The notes under the pieces: generated by a model
The model's database searches: none
Seen by the model: the letters and a program-made list of their open reading frames with translations, nothing else
Told to the model about the DNA's origin: nothing
Made by a program: the position numbers and the translations under genes
Part shown: piece by piece, positions 54,606 to 63,291 of the stretch
How positions within the stretch are numbered: the stretch's first letter is position 1
Layout: each line of letters opens with the position of its first letter
NCBI RefSeq assembly: GCF_033170155.1
Contig: NZ_CP137079.1
Span: 1,054,001-1,118,000 of the forward strand
DNA from: Raineyella sp. W15-4
GTDB taxonomy: Bacteria > Actinomycetota > Actinomycetes > Propionibacteriales > Propionibacteriaceae
Reading direction: 5' to 3'
DNA: 64,000 nt

Positions 54606-56528
54606 ATGAACGTCGAGCTCACCGGCATCCGGGACTTCCTGGCCGCCCACCACCCCTTCGACGTGCTGCCGCCGGCCGTGCTCGACGGACTGCCGGAGCG
54701 GCTGACCAGCCGCTACTTCCGTCGGGGGACCGTCATCCTGCCGGCCGGACGTCCCACCGAGGCGGCCTACATCCTGCGCAGCGGCGCGGTCGACATCACC
54801 GACGCCAACGGGGTGCTGGCCGATCGGTGCGGGGAGGGCGGCGCGTTCGGGGTCTCGTCCGCCCGCGACGACGGGCCCTCCCGGTTCACCATGACCGCGC
54901 TGGAGGACAGCCTCGCGCTGTTGATGACCCCCGAGGATTTCCGTCACCTGCTGCGCACCCAGCCGGAGTTCGCCCGCTTCTTCGACGAGCAGTCGGCGGA
55001 GCGGCTCCAGGCCGCAGTCGAGGCGCTGCGGGTGCCCGAGGCCGGCCATGAGGTGCTCCGGACGACCCTGCGGGGGATCGTCTCCCGGGAGCCGGTCAGC
55101 GTCGACGAGGACACGCCGATCCGCGCCGCGGCGCGACTGATGACCGACCGTCGGGTCTCCGCGCTGCTGGTCACCCGGCCCGCCGCGGACCTTCCCCGGT
55201 CTGCCGCGGATGCTGCGGAGACACCCGGCGTACTGACCGGCATCGTCACCGACCGTGACATGCGCCGCCTCGTCGTCGGCGAGGGGATGCCCGCCGAGGG
55301 CCCGGTGTCCGCCATCATGACGCCCCGGCCGATCACCATCGACCCGGACGCCCCGGCGGTCGAGGCGATGCTGACGATGATGCAGCGCGGCTTCCACCAC
55401 CTGCCAGTGGTCGAGCACGGCCGGCCGATCGGGATGGTCACCAGCGGCGACATCATGCGCCTGCAGCAGGCCAACCCGGTGGCCGTCGTCGGCGCCATCG
55501 CGGCCTGCCAGGACCTGGACAGCCTGATCGCCGCTCGCAGCCGGCTGCCCGGCCTGGTGCGTGAGCTCGTCCGCCAGGACGCCTCGTCCGCCGAGATCGG
55601 CCGGATCGTCACCGCGGTCGGTGACGCCGTCACCCGGACCCTGCTGCGGCTGGCCGAGGCCGAGCTGGGGCCGGCACCCGTGCCGTACGCGTGGGTGGCG
55701 CTCGGCTCACAGGGCCGACTCGAACTGGGCCTGTCGTCCGACCAGGACAACGCTCTCGTCCTGCCCGACGGGCCGGACCCGGCGGCGGGGCTCGACCCGG
55801 CGGCGGACGCCTGGTTCGCGGAGCTGGCCGAGCGGGTGACCGCCGGGCTGGCGGCGTGCGGCCATCCGCTCTGCCCGGGCGACATCATGGCCTCCAACCC
55901 CGCCTGGCGGTTGACCCGGTCGCAGTGGCGCCACGTCTTCACCCGGTGGATCGACGAGCCGGACGCCGAGGCGGTTCTGCACGCCGACACCTTCTTCGAC
56001 ATGCGGGCGATCACCGGCGCCGACCTGGTCGACCCGCTGCTCGCCGCGGTGCGCCGGGCCACCGCGGGCAACCAGCGGTTCCTCGCCCGGCTGGCCCGGG
56101 AGGCCGTCTCCTGGGTGCCGCCGATCGGATTCTTCCGCGGCTTCGTGCTCGACCGGGCCGGCCAGGGCTCGCGGGGGCTCGACCTGAAGGTCGGCGGGAT
56201 CGCGCCGATCGTGCAGATCGCCCGGGTGCACGCCCTGGCGGCCGGTCTGCCGGAGGTGAACACCGCCGCCCGGTTGTCCGCTGCCGCGGCGACCGGCACC
56301 ATCTCCCAGCGCCGGGCCGACGACCTGCGCGGGGCGTACGAGCTGATCGGCCACCTGCGCCACCGGCACCACAGCGAGCAGGCCGAGCGCGGCGTGCCCG
56401 CCGACAACGTCATCGACCCGGCCACTCTGTCGACGATCGACCAGCACAGCCTGCGTGACGCATTCCGGATCATCAAGGAGGCCGAGCAGGAGCTGGCCTT
56501 CACCTACCGGCTGCACGCGGTCTCATGA
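54606..56528 (+). CDS. cNMP-binding/CBS/DUF294 putative nucleotidyltransferase
   Basis: A 640-residue multidomain protein. A CRP-like cyclic-nucleotide-binding domain comes first (about 10-130), then two CBS domains (about 155-290). A DUF294 nucleotidyltransferase domain follows with GSQGRLELGLSSDQDNAL (near 370-388) carrying the G-S and D-x-D catalytic pattern, then a C-terminal helical substrate-binding domain. The cNMP and CBS parts suggest regulation by nucleotides. This architecture is usually paired with an epsilon-like exonuclease, which is the next gene here. The modified substrate is unknown. Confidence 0.9.
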   Translation: MNVELTGIRDFLAAHHPFDVLPPAVLDGLPERLTSRYFRRGTVILPAGRPTEAAYILRSGAVDITDANGVLADRCGEGGAFGVSSARDDGPSRFTMTALEDSLALLMTPEDFRHLLRTQPEFARFFDEQSAERLQAAVEALRVPEAGHEVLRTTLRGIVSREPVSVDEDTPIRAAARLMTDRRVSALLVTRPAADLPRSAADAAETPGVLTGIVTDRDMRRLVVGEGMPAEGPVSAIMTPRPITIDPDAPAVEAMLTMMQRGFHHLPVVEHGRPIGMVTSGDIMRLQQANPVAVVGAIAACQDLDSLIAARSRLPGLVRELVRQDASSAEIGRIVTAVGDAVTRTLLRLAEAELGPAPVPYAWVALGSQGRLELGLSSDQDNALVLPDGPDPAAGLDPAADAWFAELAERVTAGLAACGHPLCPGDIMASNPAWRLTRSQWRHVFTRWIDEPDAEAVLHADTFFDMRAITGADLVDPLLAAVRRATAGNQRFLARLAREAVSWVPPIGFFRGFVLDRAGQGSRGLDLKVGGIAPIVQIARVHALAAGLPEVNTAARLSAAAATGTISQRRADDLRGAYELIGHLRHRHHSEQAERGVPADNVIDPATLSTIDQHSLRDAFRIIKEAEQELAFTYRLHAVS

Positions 56529-56586
56529 GGGCGCGCGTCTCCCGCCGTCACGCGGTCGTGGTGAAGCCCGGCTGGTCGCGGTCGTG

Positions 56587-57279
56587 ATGGGCTGGCCGTT
56601 CGGGGCCCGGGCGCGGGGCCGGCGGGCCAGCGGGACACTGCCCGAGGGCCCGCTGCGGGCCTACCTGTCCACCCCGCAGCCGTCCTCGCGCACCCCGCTG
56701 GCCGCGCTTCCGCTGCTGGCGGTCGACCTGGAGACCACCGGCCTCGACCCGCGCCGGGACCGGATCATCAGCATCGGCTGGGTGCCGGTCGACGGGACGG
56801 TGATCCGGCTCGGCGGCGCCGGGCAGGCGGTCGTCTCCGGCGAGGAACTGGGGGAGCGCGGGGTCGGCCAGAGCGCCACCCTGCACGGGCTCACCGATGA
56901 CCGGCTCCGGGCCGGGACCCCGCTCGCCGCGGCGGTCGGGGTGCTTCTCGATGCACTGGCGGGCCGGGTACTGCTGGCCCATCACGCCGGCCTCGAGGCG
57001 GGGTTCCTGCAGGCCGCCTGCCGACGGCTGTGGGACGTACGCCTCGACCTCACCGTGGTCGACACCATGCGGCTGCACCGGCGGGTGATCGCGCCCGGGT
57101 TCGACGACGAGCCGCGGGGCGACGACCTGCGGCTGTGGAACGCCCGGGCCCGGTTCGGACTACCGGTGCTCGGTGCCCACGACGCGCTGCACGACGCACT
57201 GGCCGCGGCCGAGCTCTACCTCGCCCAGGTCGCCGAACTCGGTCTGGAGGGTGCCGACCTGCGCGCCGTACGCTCCTGA
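56587..57279 (+). CDS. DEDDh 3'-5' exonuclease (DnaQ epsilon-like)
   Basis: A 230-residue exonuclease. Exo I is DLETTGLD. Exo II is HHAGLEAGFL, in which Glu stands where polymerase epsilon has Asp, a pattern I recall for DUF294-associated exonucleases. Exo III is HDALHDALAAA with the catalytic His and Asp. ATG 56587 follows the DUF294 gene by 58 bp. The association of this exonuclease with the CBS/DUF294 protein is known in proteobacteria; its role in nucleic acid or nucleotide turnover is unclear. Confidence 0.87.
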   Translation: MGWPFGARARGRRASGTLPEGPLRAYLSTPQPSSRTPLAALPLLAVDLETTGLDPRRDRIISIGWVPVDGTVIRLGGAGQAVVSGEELGERGVGQSATLHGLTDDRLRAGTPLAAAVGVLLDALAGRVLLAHHAGLEAGFLQAACRRLWDVRLDLTVVDTMRLHRRVIAPGFDDEPRGDDLRLWNARARFGLPVLGAHDALHDALAAAELYLAQVAELGLEGADLRAVRS

Positions 57280-57335
57280 CGGGCATCCGGGTCCGGCGTT
57301 GAGCTGTGGCGGTGAGCTGCGGAGGCCGTGCGCTG

Positions 57336-57863
57336 TCACTCGTTGATGTCGAGCAGGGTCCAGGTCCGGCCCTCCCATTCCAACAGGGTGACCTGGTGGT
57401 CGTCGTTGAGCAGCACATGCGCCCACGGACCGAGCGACTCGCCGCCGACGCGGGGGGCGTCGACCATCTCGAAGACGATGCCCGAGGGCCCGTGCAGCCC
57501 CTCGATCGTCCGCACCGGGCGGTACTCGTCGCCGGCGCGACCCCACAGCGGCAGCAGCTGGGGCCACAACAGATAGAGCGCAGGGTGGTACCAGCCCGGC
57601 GGGTACTCCTCGGCCCGCCGACGCGCGCCGAGGGTGTCCTGGGTGTCGTAGGCCTGGATCGAGGTGCCGTTGCCGATCCATTCGATGGTCGAGGAGTGCA
57701 CCACCCAGCGGTCCCCCGGGGCCACCGCCACCTCGTAGCGCTCGTCGCCGTCACTGACGACGGCGGCCGCCTCACGGCGCCGGGCACGGGTGAGCACCAG
57801 TGCCACCAGTGCGATCAGCTCGGACTCTGGGGCTGGAGGCAGCGCCTCATCGGGTTCGTCCAC
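57336..57863 (-). CDS. Hypothetical protein, 175 residues
   Basis: A 175-residue acidic soluble protein without signal peptide or transmembrane helix. Blocks such as DRWVVHSSTIEWIGNGTSIQAYDTQD and HPALYLLWPQLLPLWGR are rich in Trp and Tyr. The C-terminus (HQVTLLEWEGRTWTLLDINE) looks like a beta-rich domain. No family is recognised. It lies 38 bp downstream of gatD on the same strand, so it may be the third gene of the MurT/GatD operon. Codon bias matches its neighbours, which supports a real gene. Confidence 0.7.
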   Translation of the reverse strand: MDEPDEALPPAPESELIALVALVLTRARRREAAAVVSDGDERYEVAVAPGDRWVVHSSTIEWIGNGTSIQAYDTQDTLGARRRAEEYPPGWYHPALYLLWPQLLPLWGRAGDEYRPVRTIEGLHGPSGIVFEMVDAPRVGGESLGPWAHVLLNDDHQVTLLEWEGRTWTLLDINE

Positions 57864-57901
57864 TGCGGTCTCCGTCGGGATGGGGTGGTCGGGACCGGGC
57901 G

Positions 57902-58654
57902 TCAGGCCCGGGCGGTGGCGCGGATCGCCGCCACGCGTTCTCGACGCAGTGCCGGGATCGGTGGGACCGGGAGGGGGTCGAGGCGGGTCCCCAGCGCCGT
58001 CTCGAGCAGGAAGTCGGCCAGCCCGGGGTTGCGGGCCAACACCGGACCGTGCGGGTAGGTGCCGACGACCGACCCCTGGACGGCGCCCTCGGTGCCCGAG
58101 CCGTCGCCGTTGCCGATGCCGATCTCGACGTCGGCCAGCGGAGCGGCGTCCGGCCCCAGCGTGGTCATCCCGCCGTGGTTCTCGAACCCGGTGACCAGGG
58201 TGTCCTCATCCGTCAGCGGAGTGACATCGCCGGGCAGCGGCCGCAGCCGGGTGAGGATCTCCCCGACGGCGCGCCGGTCGCTACGCCGGGTGGTGATGTC
58301 GAGCAGCCCCAGCCCGGGCATCACCTCGTCGTGTTCCCCGATGGTGAAGGTGTTGCCGAGGATCTGGTAGCCCGCGCACACCGCGAAGACGACCGCGCCG
58401 CGGTCGGCGGCCCGGTGCAGGGTGCCCTCCTGCTGGAGGAGGCGTACGGCGGTGGTCTGCGCGCCGTCCTCCCCGCCGCCCAGCAGGTAGAGGTCGGCGT
58501 CGTCGGGCAGCGGTCGGCCGGGCTCGGCGACGGTGAGGTGCGGTGCGAAGCCGCGCCACTGCAGCCGCTTCACCAGCACGGTGGCGTTGCCGCGGTCCCC
58601 GTAGATGCCCAGCAGGGACTGGTAGACGAGGACGAGGTGGACGGGGCGGGTCAT
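57902..58654 (-). CDS. gatD: Lipid II isoglutaminyl synthase, glutaminase subunit GatD
   Basis: A 250-residue class I glutamine amidotransferase of the CobB/CobQ type. The nucleophile is C93 in FAVCAGYQILG and the histidine is H202 in YPHGPVLARNP, close to S. aureus GatD (C94, H189). Nitrogen from glutamine goes to MurT, which amidates D-glutamate in lipid II. ATG 58654 overlaps the murT stop (ATGA), so the complex is co-translated. Confidence 0.93.
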   Translation of the reverse strand: MTRPVHLVLVYQSLLGIYGDRGNATVLVKRLQWRGFAPHLTVAEPGRPLPDDADLYLLGGGEDGAQTTAVRLLQQEGTLHRAADRGAVVFAVCAGYQILGNTFTIGEHDEVMPGLGLLDITTRRSDRRAVGEILTRLRPLPGDVTPLTDEDTLVTGFENHGGMTTLGPDAAPLADVEIGIGNGDGSGTEGAVQGSVVGTYPHGPVLARNPGLADFLLETALGTRLDPLPVPPIPALRRERVAAIRATARA

Positions 58655-59964
58655 GCCAGGCCTCCGAGCTTGCGCAGCTTCTGGAACGGGGTGTAGGTCG
58701 AGAGTACGTCGACGTGGCGTCCCAGATCGGTGAGCGCGGCGGCGAGATCGGTGATCACCGTGCACTCCACCTCCGCGTACGCCAGCCGGACCGCGAGGTC
58801 CTGGGCCCGCGGACCGGTCGCGATGACCCGCTTGCCGGCCAGCTGTTCGTAGTCGACGTCCCACATCCAGGACAGGTCCCGGCCGTCCGCGGCGACGGCG
58901 TCGATGGCCAGCACGACGGTGTCGGACTGCAGCAGGGGCAGCGCCTCGTGCCAGCCGGCCGGGTTCTTCGCCAGCAGCAGCCGGGCGGAGGTGGTGCCGT
59001 ACCGTGTCGTCGCGAACCGGCCGGCCGGGGAGGTGACGGTCCGCATCCCCGCCAGGGCCTCCTCGACGCCGACGCCGAGTTGTTCGGCGGCCGCGAGGGC
59101 GCAGGCGGCATTGCCGATGTTGAACCCGCCCGGGACCTGCAGCTGCGGATCGTGGGCCACCCCGTGCCGGTCGATGATCTGTCCGTTCTCCACCCGGATC
59201 GCGGCGATCGGCTCGGTCATCGAGCAGGCCGGACAGTCCCAGTCGCCCGGATCGCCGGTCTCCGGGTGCGGGTTCGTCCGCAGCAGGATCGCGCCGCACT
59301 CGGGACACATGGTGGCGTCCTCCTGCCAGGTCGAGGCGGTGTCGACCCACACCACCCGGTGGGCGGCCCGGGCCGCCCACACCACCAGCGGTTCCTCGGC
59401 GTTGGCGACCACCACCGGCCCGTCATCACCGGCGGCGGCCAGGGCGTCACGCCAGGACCGGGCCAGCTTCTTGATCTCGTGGTTGCGGTCCAGCTGGTCG
59501 CGGGAGAAGTTCAGCAGCACCAGGACCTCGGGCCGGCCGAGTCGGAGGATGTCGGCGACCACCCGCTCGTCGGTCTCCAGGACGGCGATGTCGGCCCGCG
59601 GCGCCTGCGAGAGGGCCGAGGCGATGCCGTAGTGGAGGTTCGCCCCGTCGGCGTTGGTGACCACCCGTTCGGCGTCGTGAGCTCCGAGACCCTCCCGGAC
59701 GGCTGCCGCCAGCAGGTGGGTGGTGGTGGTCTTGCCGTTGGTGCCGGAGACCGCCGCGATCCGGCGGCCCCGCAACAGCTTGGCGAGAGCCTCGGGATCG
59801 ATCCGGGTCATCACCTGGCCGCGGATGGAGGCGCCGGACCCCTTGCCGGTCAGCCGCGACAGGGTGGCCGCCAGCCGGCCCGCGCCCACCGCCGTCGCCA
59901 GCCGGAGCCGGGAAGTGGGGCTGAGCCTGGACGGCGCCCCCGGATGCTCGAGAGTCGATGCCAT
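58651..59964 (-). CDS. murT: Lipid II isoglutaminyl synthase, ligase subunit MurT
   Basis: A 437-residue Mur-ligase-like enzyme. The ATP loop is SGTNGKTTTT (about 73-82). A zinc ribbon is inserted in the central domain, CPECG and CPAC (near 215-250), as in known MurT. A DUF1727 C-terminal domain follows. With GatD it converts the D-Glu residue of lipid II to D-isoglutamine, needed for peptidoglycan cross-linking in many actinobacteria. ATG 59964. Confidence 0.94.
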   Translation of the reverse strand: MASTLEHPGAPSRLSPTSRLRLATAVGAGRLAATLSRLTGKGSGASIRGQVMTRIDPEALAKLLRGRRIAAVSGTNGKTTTTHLLAAAVREGLGAHDAERVVTNADGANLHYGIASALSQAPRADIAVLETDERVVADILRLGRPEVLVLLNFSRDQLDRNHEIKKLARSWRDALAAAGDDGPVVVANAEEPLVVWAARAAHRVVWVDTASTWQEDATMCPECGAILLRTNPHPETGDPGDWDCPACSMTEPIAAIRVENGQIIDRHGVAHDPQLQVPGGFNIGNAACALAAAEQLGVGVEEALAGMRTVTSPAGRFATTRYGTTSARLLLAKNPAGWHEALPLLQSDTVVLAIDAVAADGRDLSWMWDVDYEQLAGKRVIATGPRAQDLAVRLAYAEVECTVITDLAAALTDLGRHVDVLSTYTPFQKLRKLGGLA

Positions 59965-60089
59965 GGGCCCTATTGTCCACCACGCCCACCGCCGGTCCGT
60001 CCAGCGACCTTTCCCGTTGCCGGAACCCCGCTCCCGGCACGGCGGGGACAGGGATAAACTCCGGCTCACCGCAACGAAGGGGGCCGACC

Positions 60090-61001
60090 GTGAGCATCGA
60101 GAGTGCCACACGCGTCGATGTGGTGGGCGGCGTGTCGGTGGAGACGGTGCTGAGCGTCGACCGGCTCCCGGCCCCGGGGCAGGCCGTCGTCGCCCCACCG
60201 GTGGTCCCCGGGCTGGGTGGACGCGGTGCGAACCAGGCCGTGGCGGTGGCGCGGACCGGGGTCGAGGCCCGTCTGGTCGCGGCGATCGGCGACGATCCGG
60301 AGGGCCGCGAGCTGCTCGGTGAGCTGGCCGGCTTCGGCGTGTCCACCGAGCTCGTCTCGGTGCACCGCGGCGCCCGGACCGGGCGCAGCTTCCGGCTGGT
60401 CGCCCCGGGCGGGCATCGTACGGTCCTCATCCCGGGCGCGAACGAGCTGACCGATGTGGCGGCCGTCCACGATGTCGCCGACCGGCTGGCGACATCGGCC
60501 GTGGTGCTGCTCCAGGGCCAGGTCGGGGCGGCGGTGGTCGAGGAGACGATCCGGCTGGCGGCCGGCTGGCCGGGCCGGTTGGTCTACAACGCGGCGCCGG
60601 TGGCGGAGATCGACCCCGACCTGTACGCCGTGGTGGGGGTGCTGGTGGTCAACGAGAACGAGGCCGCGGCGCTGTGCGGCGTCCCGGTCTCCGACGATGT
60701 CGGCGACATCGAGGAGATGGCGGTCCAGCTGGCCGCACGCGGCCGGTCGGTGGTGGTGAGCATGGGGGCCGACGGCGCCGTGGTGGTGCCGTCCCGCCGG
60801 CCGGTGGAGGTGATGCTGGCCGAGCACACCGAGGTGGTCGACCCGGCCGGAGCCGGGGACGCCTTCGTCGGCGTGCTCGCGGCCGGCCTGGCGGTCGGCA
60901 TGGGGGTGCAGGAGGCCACCGCCGCGGCGGTGCGCCAGGCGACCCGGACCGTCGCCCGGCGGGGCGCCGTACGCTCCTATCCGACCTTCGAGTTCGACTA
61001 G
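60090..61001 (+). CDS. PfkB-family carbohydrate kinase (ribokinase-like)
   Basis: A 303-residue PfkB kinase. The N-terminal signature GLGGRGANQAVAVARTG (about 42-58) and the C-terminal signature DPAGAGDAFVGVLAAGL (with catalytic Asp near 257) are present. This GGxGANQA form is closest to ribokinase, but specificity is not certain. GTG 60090 follows GAAGGGGG. It is divergent from murT. Confidence 0.9.
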   Translation: MSIESATRVDVVGGVSVETVLSVDRLPAPGQAVVAPPVVPGLGGRGANQAVAVARTGVEARLVAAIGDDPEGRELLGELAGFGVSTELVSVHRGARTGRSFRLVAPGGHRTVLIPGANELTDVAAVHDVADRLATSAVVLLQGQVGAAVVEETIRLAAGWPGRLVYNAAPVAEIDPDLYAVVGVLVVNENEAAALCGVPVSDDVGDIEEMAVQLAARGRSVVVSMGADGAVVVPSRRPVEVMLAEHTEVVDPAGAGDAFVGVLAAGLAVGMGVQEATAAAVRQATRTVARRGAVRSYPTFEFD

Positions 61002-61040
61002 GCCGTGCCGCGGGCTGCAGCCGGCCGGGAGTGTCGCCGG

Positions 61041-61583
61041 TCAGCCGGTCGGTGTCTCGGGCAGCACCCAGAAGCCAGGCGATCGCGGCCGGACAGTGGT
61101 GTTCTGCGAGGAGAGCAATCGGGCACCGGTGCGCGCCGCCAGGCCGGTGCCGAAGGCGTCCATGATCCGGTCATGGTTCCAGCTGAACACCGGCCGGGCG
61201 ACCGGTGCCAGCGCCGACATCCAGCGCTTGGTCGTCTCGACCAGCCAGGCGAACCAGACCTCGAGCTCGCCGTCACCGCGCGACTCGAGCCCGAACCGTC
61301 CCCGTCCCTGGAGCTCGCCGGTGGCGAGGACATCAATGCTCCGCAGCGGCTCGAACGCGACTGCCTCCGTCTCGAACACCAGGTGGTACCCGGCCGGGGC
61401 CCGCACCGTGGACCGGTAGACGGGGCCGGTGCCGTCGTCCCCGTTCGCTGCTCGGACCACCTCGACCTGTCTGATCCAGGACCACCATTCCGGCCAGGCA
61501 TCGACGGCCACGACGGTCGCCCACACGCTGTCCGGGTCTCCGGCGTACCGGTAGTTGCTGAGGAAGTGGTAGCGCGCGGTCAT
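61041..61583 (-). CDS. SRPBCC-family protein (polyketide cyclase/dehydrase type)
   Basis: A 180-residue START-like protein. It opens with MTARYHFLSNYRYAGDPDSVWATVVAVDAWPEWWSWI, the usual first strand and helix of the fold, with WPEWW typical of the group. The family binds hydrophobic ligands; no catalytic residue can be assigned. It lies downstream of the NmrA-like gene on the same strand, separated by about 55 bp. Confidence 0.85.
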   Translation of the reverse strand: MTARYHFLSNYRYAGDPDSVWATVVAVDAWPEWWSWIRQVEVVRAANGDDGTGPVYRSTVRAPAGYHLVFETEAVAFEPLRSIDVLATGELQGRGRFGLESRGDGELEVWFAWLVETTKRWMSALAPVARPVFSWNHDRIMDAFGTGLAARTGARLLSSQNTTVRPRSPGFWVLPETPTG

Positions 61584-61638
61584 GGCGTCCCGTCCGGTCC
61601 GGCGAGCCCTGGGAGAGCTGCCCCGTCATCGGTGGACT

Positions 61639-62511
61639 CTACCGGGAAGACCCCTTCGCGGTGAAGGAGGAGGCGTAGTCCCGGGCGAACGCCTCGATGT
61701 CGCGAGCAGGGCGTCCGAGGATGTCGGGGACGGTGCTGGTGACGGCGGAGGCCTCGCCGGAGGCATAGTGCGCGTAGTCCTCGATGAGCCCGTCGACCTG
61801 CCAGCCGGGCAACACCCCGCTGAGCATCGCGGTGAACTGCTGGGGGTCGGTGTCGACGAAGCGGACGTCCCGCCCGGTCTCCTGGCCGAGGGCATCGGCG
61901 ATCTGTGCGTGGGTGATCGCCGACGGGCCGGTTAACGTCAGCACGCCGAGCGGCCGGTCGGCGGTCAGTGCCGCGGCGGCCACTTCGCCGATGTCGCGCG
62001 CGTCGATGAGGCTCACGGCCGCAGCGCCGATCGGTGCGGCGAACATGCCCTGTGTCCGGATGAGGTCGGCGAAGGCAAGGATGCCCTGCATGAACAGGTT
62101 CGGACGCAGCACGGTCGCGCCGATACCGCTGGCCGCCAGATGTGCTTCCACGACCGCGTGATAGCGCAGGAAACGTACGGGTGAGTCGGGGCGCGCGGCG
62201 AACTGCGACAGCAGCACAAGATGACCGACGCCCGCCGCGGCGGCCAGATCGATGAAGCGTAGCTGCTGGGCTTCCGCATGCTCGCTGGAGGGGGTGACGA
62301 GGTAGGCGGCTCGGACCCCGTCCAGGGCGGCGCGCAGTGCATCGTCGTCGTCCAGATCGGCACGGACGGCGACCGCGGCCGGATCGGTGATCCGATCGGG
62401 GCGGCGGGTGAGCGCTCGATACCGGATGCCCCGGGCCGCAAGGGCGGTGGTGGTGTGGCGGCCTGTCGTCCCGGTGGCACCGGCGACGAGGATGTCGGGA
62501 GCGTCGGACAT
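61639..62511 (-). CDS. NmrA/SDR-like NAD(P)-binding protein
   Basis: A 290-residue atypical SDR. The dinucleotide motif is VAGATGTTGRH (9-19), followed by RALTRRPDRI. The active-site Tyr-Lys pair of classical SDRs is not evident, as in NmrA-type sensors and NAD(P)H:quinone reductase-like proteins. It is transcribed just downstream of a TetR gene, and a 20-bp palindrome similar to the TetR gene's own operator lies immediately upstream (62534-62553). Likely a stress- or redox-inducible function. Confidence 0.87.
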   Translation of the reverse strand: MSDAPDILVAGATGTTGRHTTTALAARGIRYRALTRRPDRITDPAAVAVRADLDDDDALRAALDGVRAAYLVTPSSEHAEAQQLRFIDLAAAAGVGHLVLLSQFAARPDSPVRFLRYHAVVEAHLAASGIGATVLRPNLFMQGILAFADLIRTQGMFAAPIGAAAVSLIDARDIGEVAAAALTADRPLGVLTLTGPSAITHAQIADALGQETGRDVRFVDTDPQQFTAMLSGVLPGWQVDGLIEDYAHYASGEASAVTSTVPDILGRPARDIEAFARDYASSFTAKGSSR

Positions 62512-62533
62512 GGTGATGGACTTCCTTTCGTTA

Positions 62534-62553
62534 GTGACTGACTAGTCACTCAC
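62534..62553. promoter_or_regulatory. TetR-type operator upstream of the NmrA-like gene
   Basis: GTGACTGACTAGTCACTCAC is an almost perfect 20-bp palindrome with 9 of 10 pairs matched, centred on CTAG. It lies 23 bp upstream of the NmrA-like start and shares its arms with the site at 63197-63216. Confidence 0.6.
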
Positions 62554-62635
62554 TCTACTCGACGAGAGAGTCTGGTCAAGGAGGGGGACAGGTGTGGTCT
62601 GGTCAAGGAGAGGGTGTGAGTGGACGGACTCCGCG

Positions 62636-63196
62636 TCAGTCGAGGTGACGGATGCCGCGAGTGAGCACCTCGGCCCACTTGCCGTCCGTGGGGGCGATGT
62701 CCGCGGTGACGATGAGATGGCACAGCTGGCCGAACGCGATGAAGGACTGCACCGCCGCATCGTCGGCCCCGGAGCAGGTGGACACGGTGCGAACGATGCG
62801 GACGATGCCGCCGCGCAGCGCCGCCCTGATCTCCTCGTCGTCGCGACCGGCCGACATCCCGTGAACCTGGAGAAGTAGCAGTGAACGGTCGCGGATGAGG
62901 TCTGCGTAGGCGTCACCCATGGCGTCGAGGATGGCCCGGGGCTCCTGGTCCTGGACGACTGCCGCCGCACTCCGCAGCACCTCGTCGATGCGCTCGAAGC
63001 CTCGGGTCAGTGCTGCCGCGAACAACTCGCTCTTGGACGGGAACAGCTTGAAGGCGTAGGCCGACGAGATGCCGGCAGCGCGCCCCACCTGCGCCACCGT
63101 CGAACCCGCATATCCGGTCTCGGCGAACACCTCGACGGCCGCCTCGACGAGCTCGGCGCGCCGCTGCTCGGCAGTCGAAAGAATGCGCGCGCCCAT
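62636..63196 (-). CDS. TetR-family regulator of the NmrA-like gene
   Basis: A 186-residue TetR protein. The helix-turn-helix spans about residues 10-56 (STVAQVGRAAGISSAYAFKLFPSK). The C-terminal part is helical. ATG 63196 lies directly against the palindrome at 63197-63216, indicating autoregulation. The NmrA-like gene follows 124 bp downstream on the same strand with its own copy of the site. Confidence 0.9.
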   Translation of the reverse strand: MGARILSTAEQRRAELVEAAVEVFAETGYAGSTVAQVGRAAGISSAYAFKLFPSKSELFAAALTRGFERIDEVLRSAAAVVQDQEPRAILDAMGDAYADLIRDRSLLLLQVHGMSAGRDDEEIRAALRGGIVRIVRTVSTCSGADDAAVQSFIAFGQLCHLIVTADIAPTDGKWAEVLTRGIRHLD

Positions 63197-63216
63197 GTGA
63201 GTGACTCTACACTCAC
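63197..63216. promoter_or_regulatory. TetR-type operator at the regulator's own start
   Basis: GTGAGTG and CACTCAC form perfect 7-bp arms around a 6-bp centre, immediately upstream of the TetR start codon. The arms repeat those found at 62534-62553, which supports recognition by the same protein. Confidence 0.6.
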
Positions 63217-63291
63217 TGCCTCGGAGAGGGCCGAGCTGTGGACGGATCCTCCCGGCCACTGGCCGGCCACCTCAAGGAGCAGGGCGTGGGA

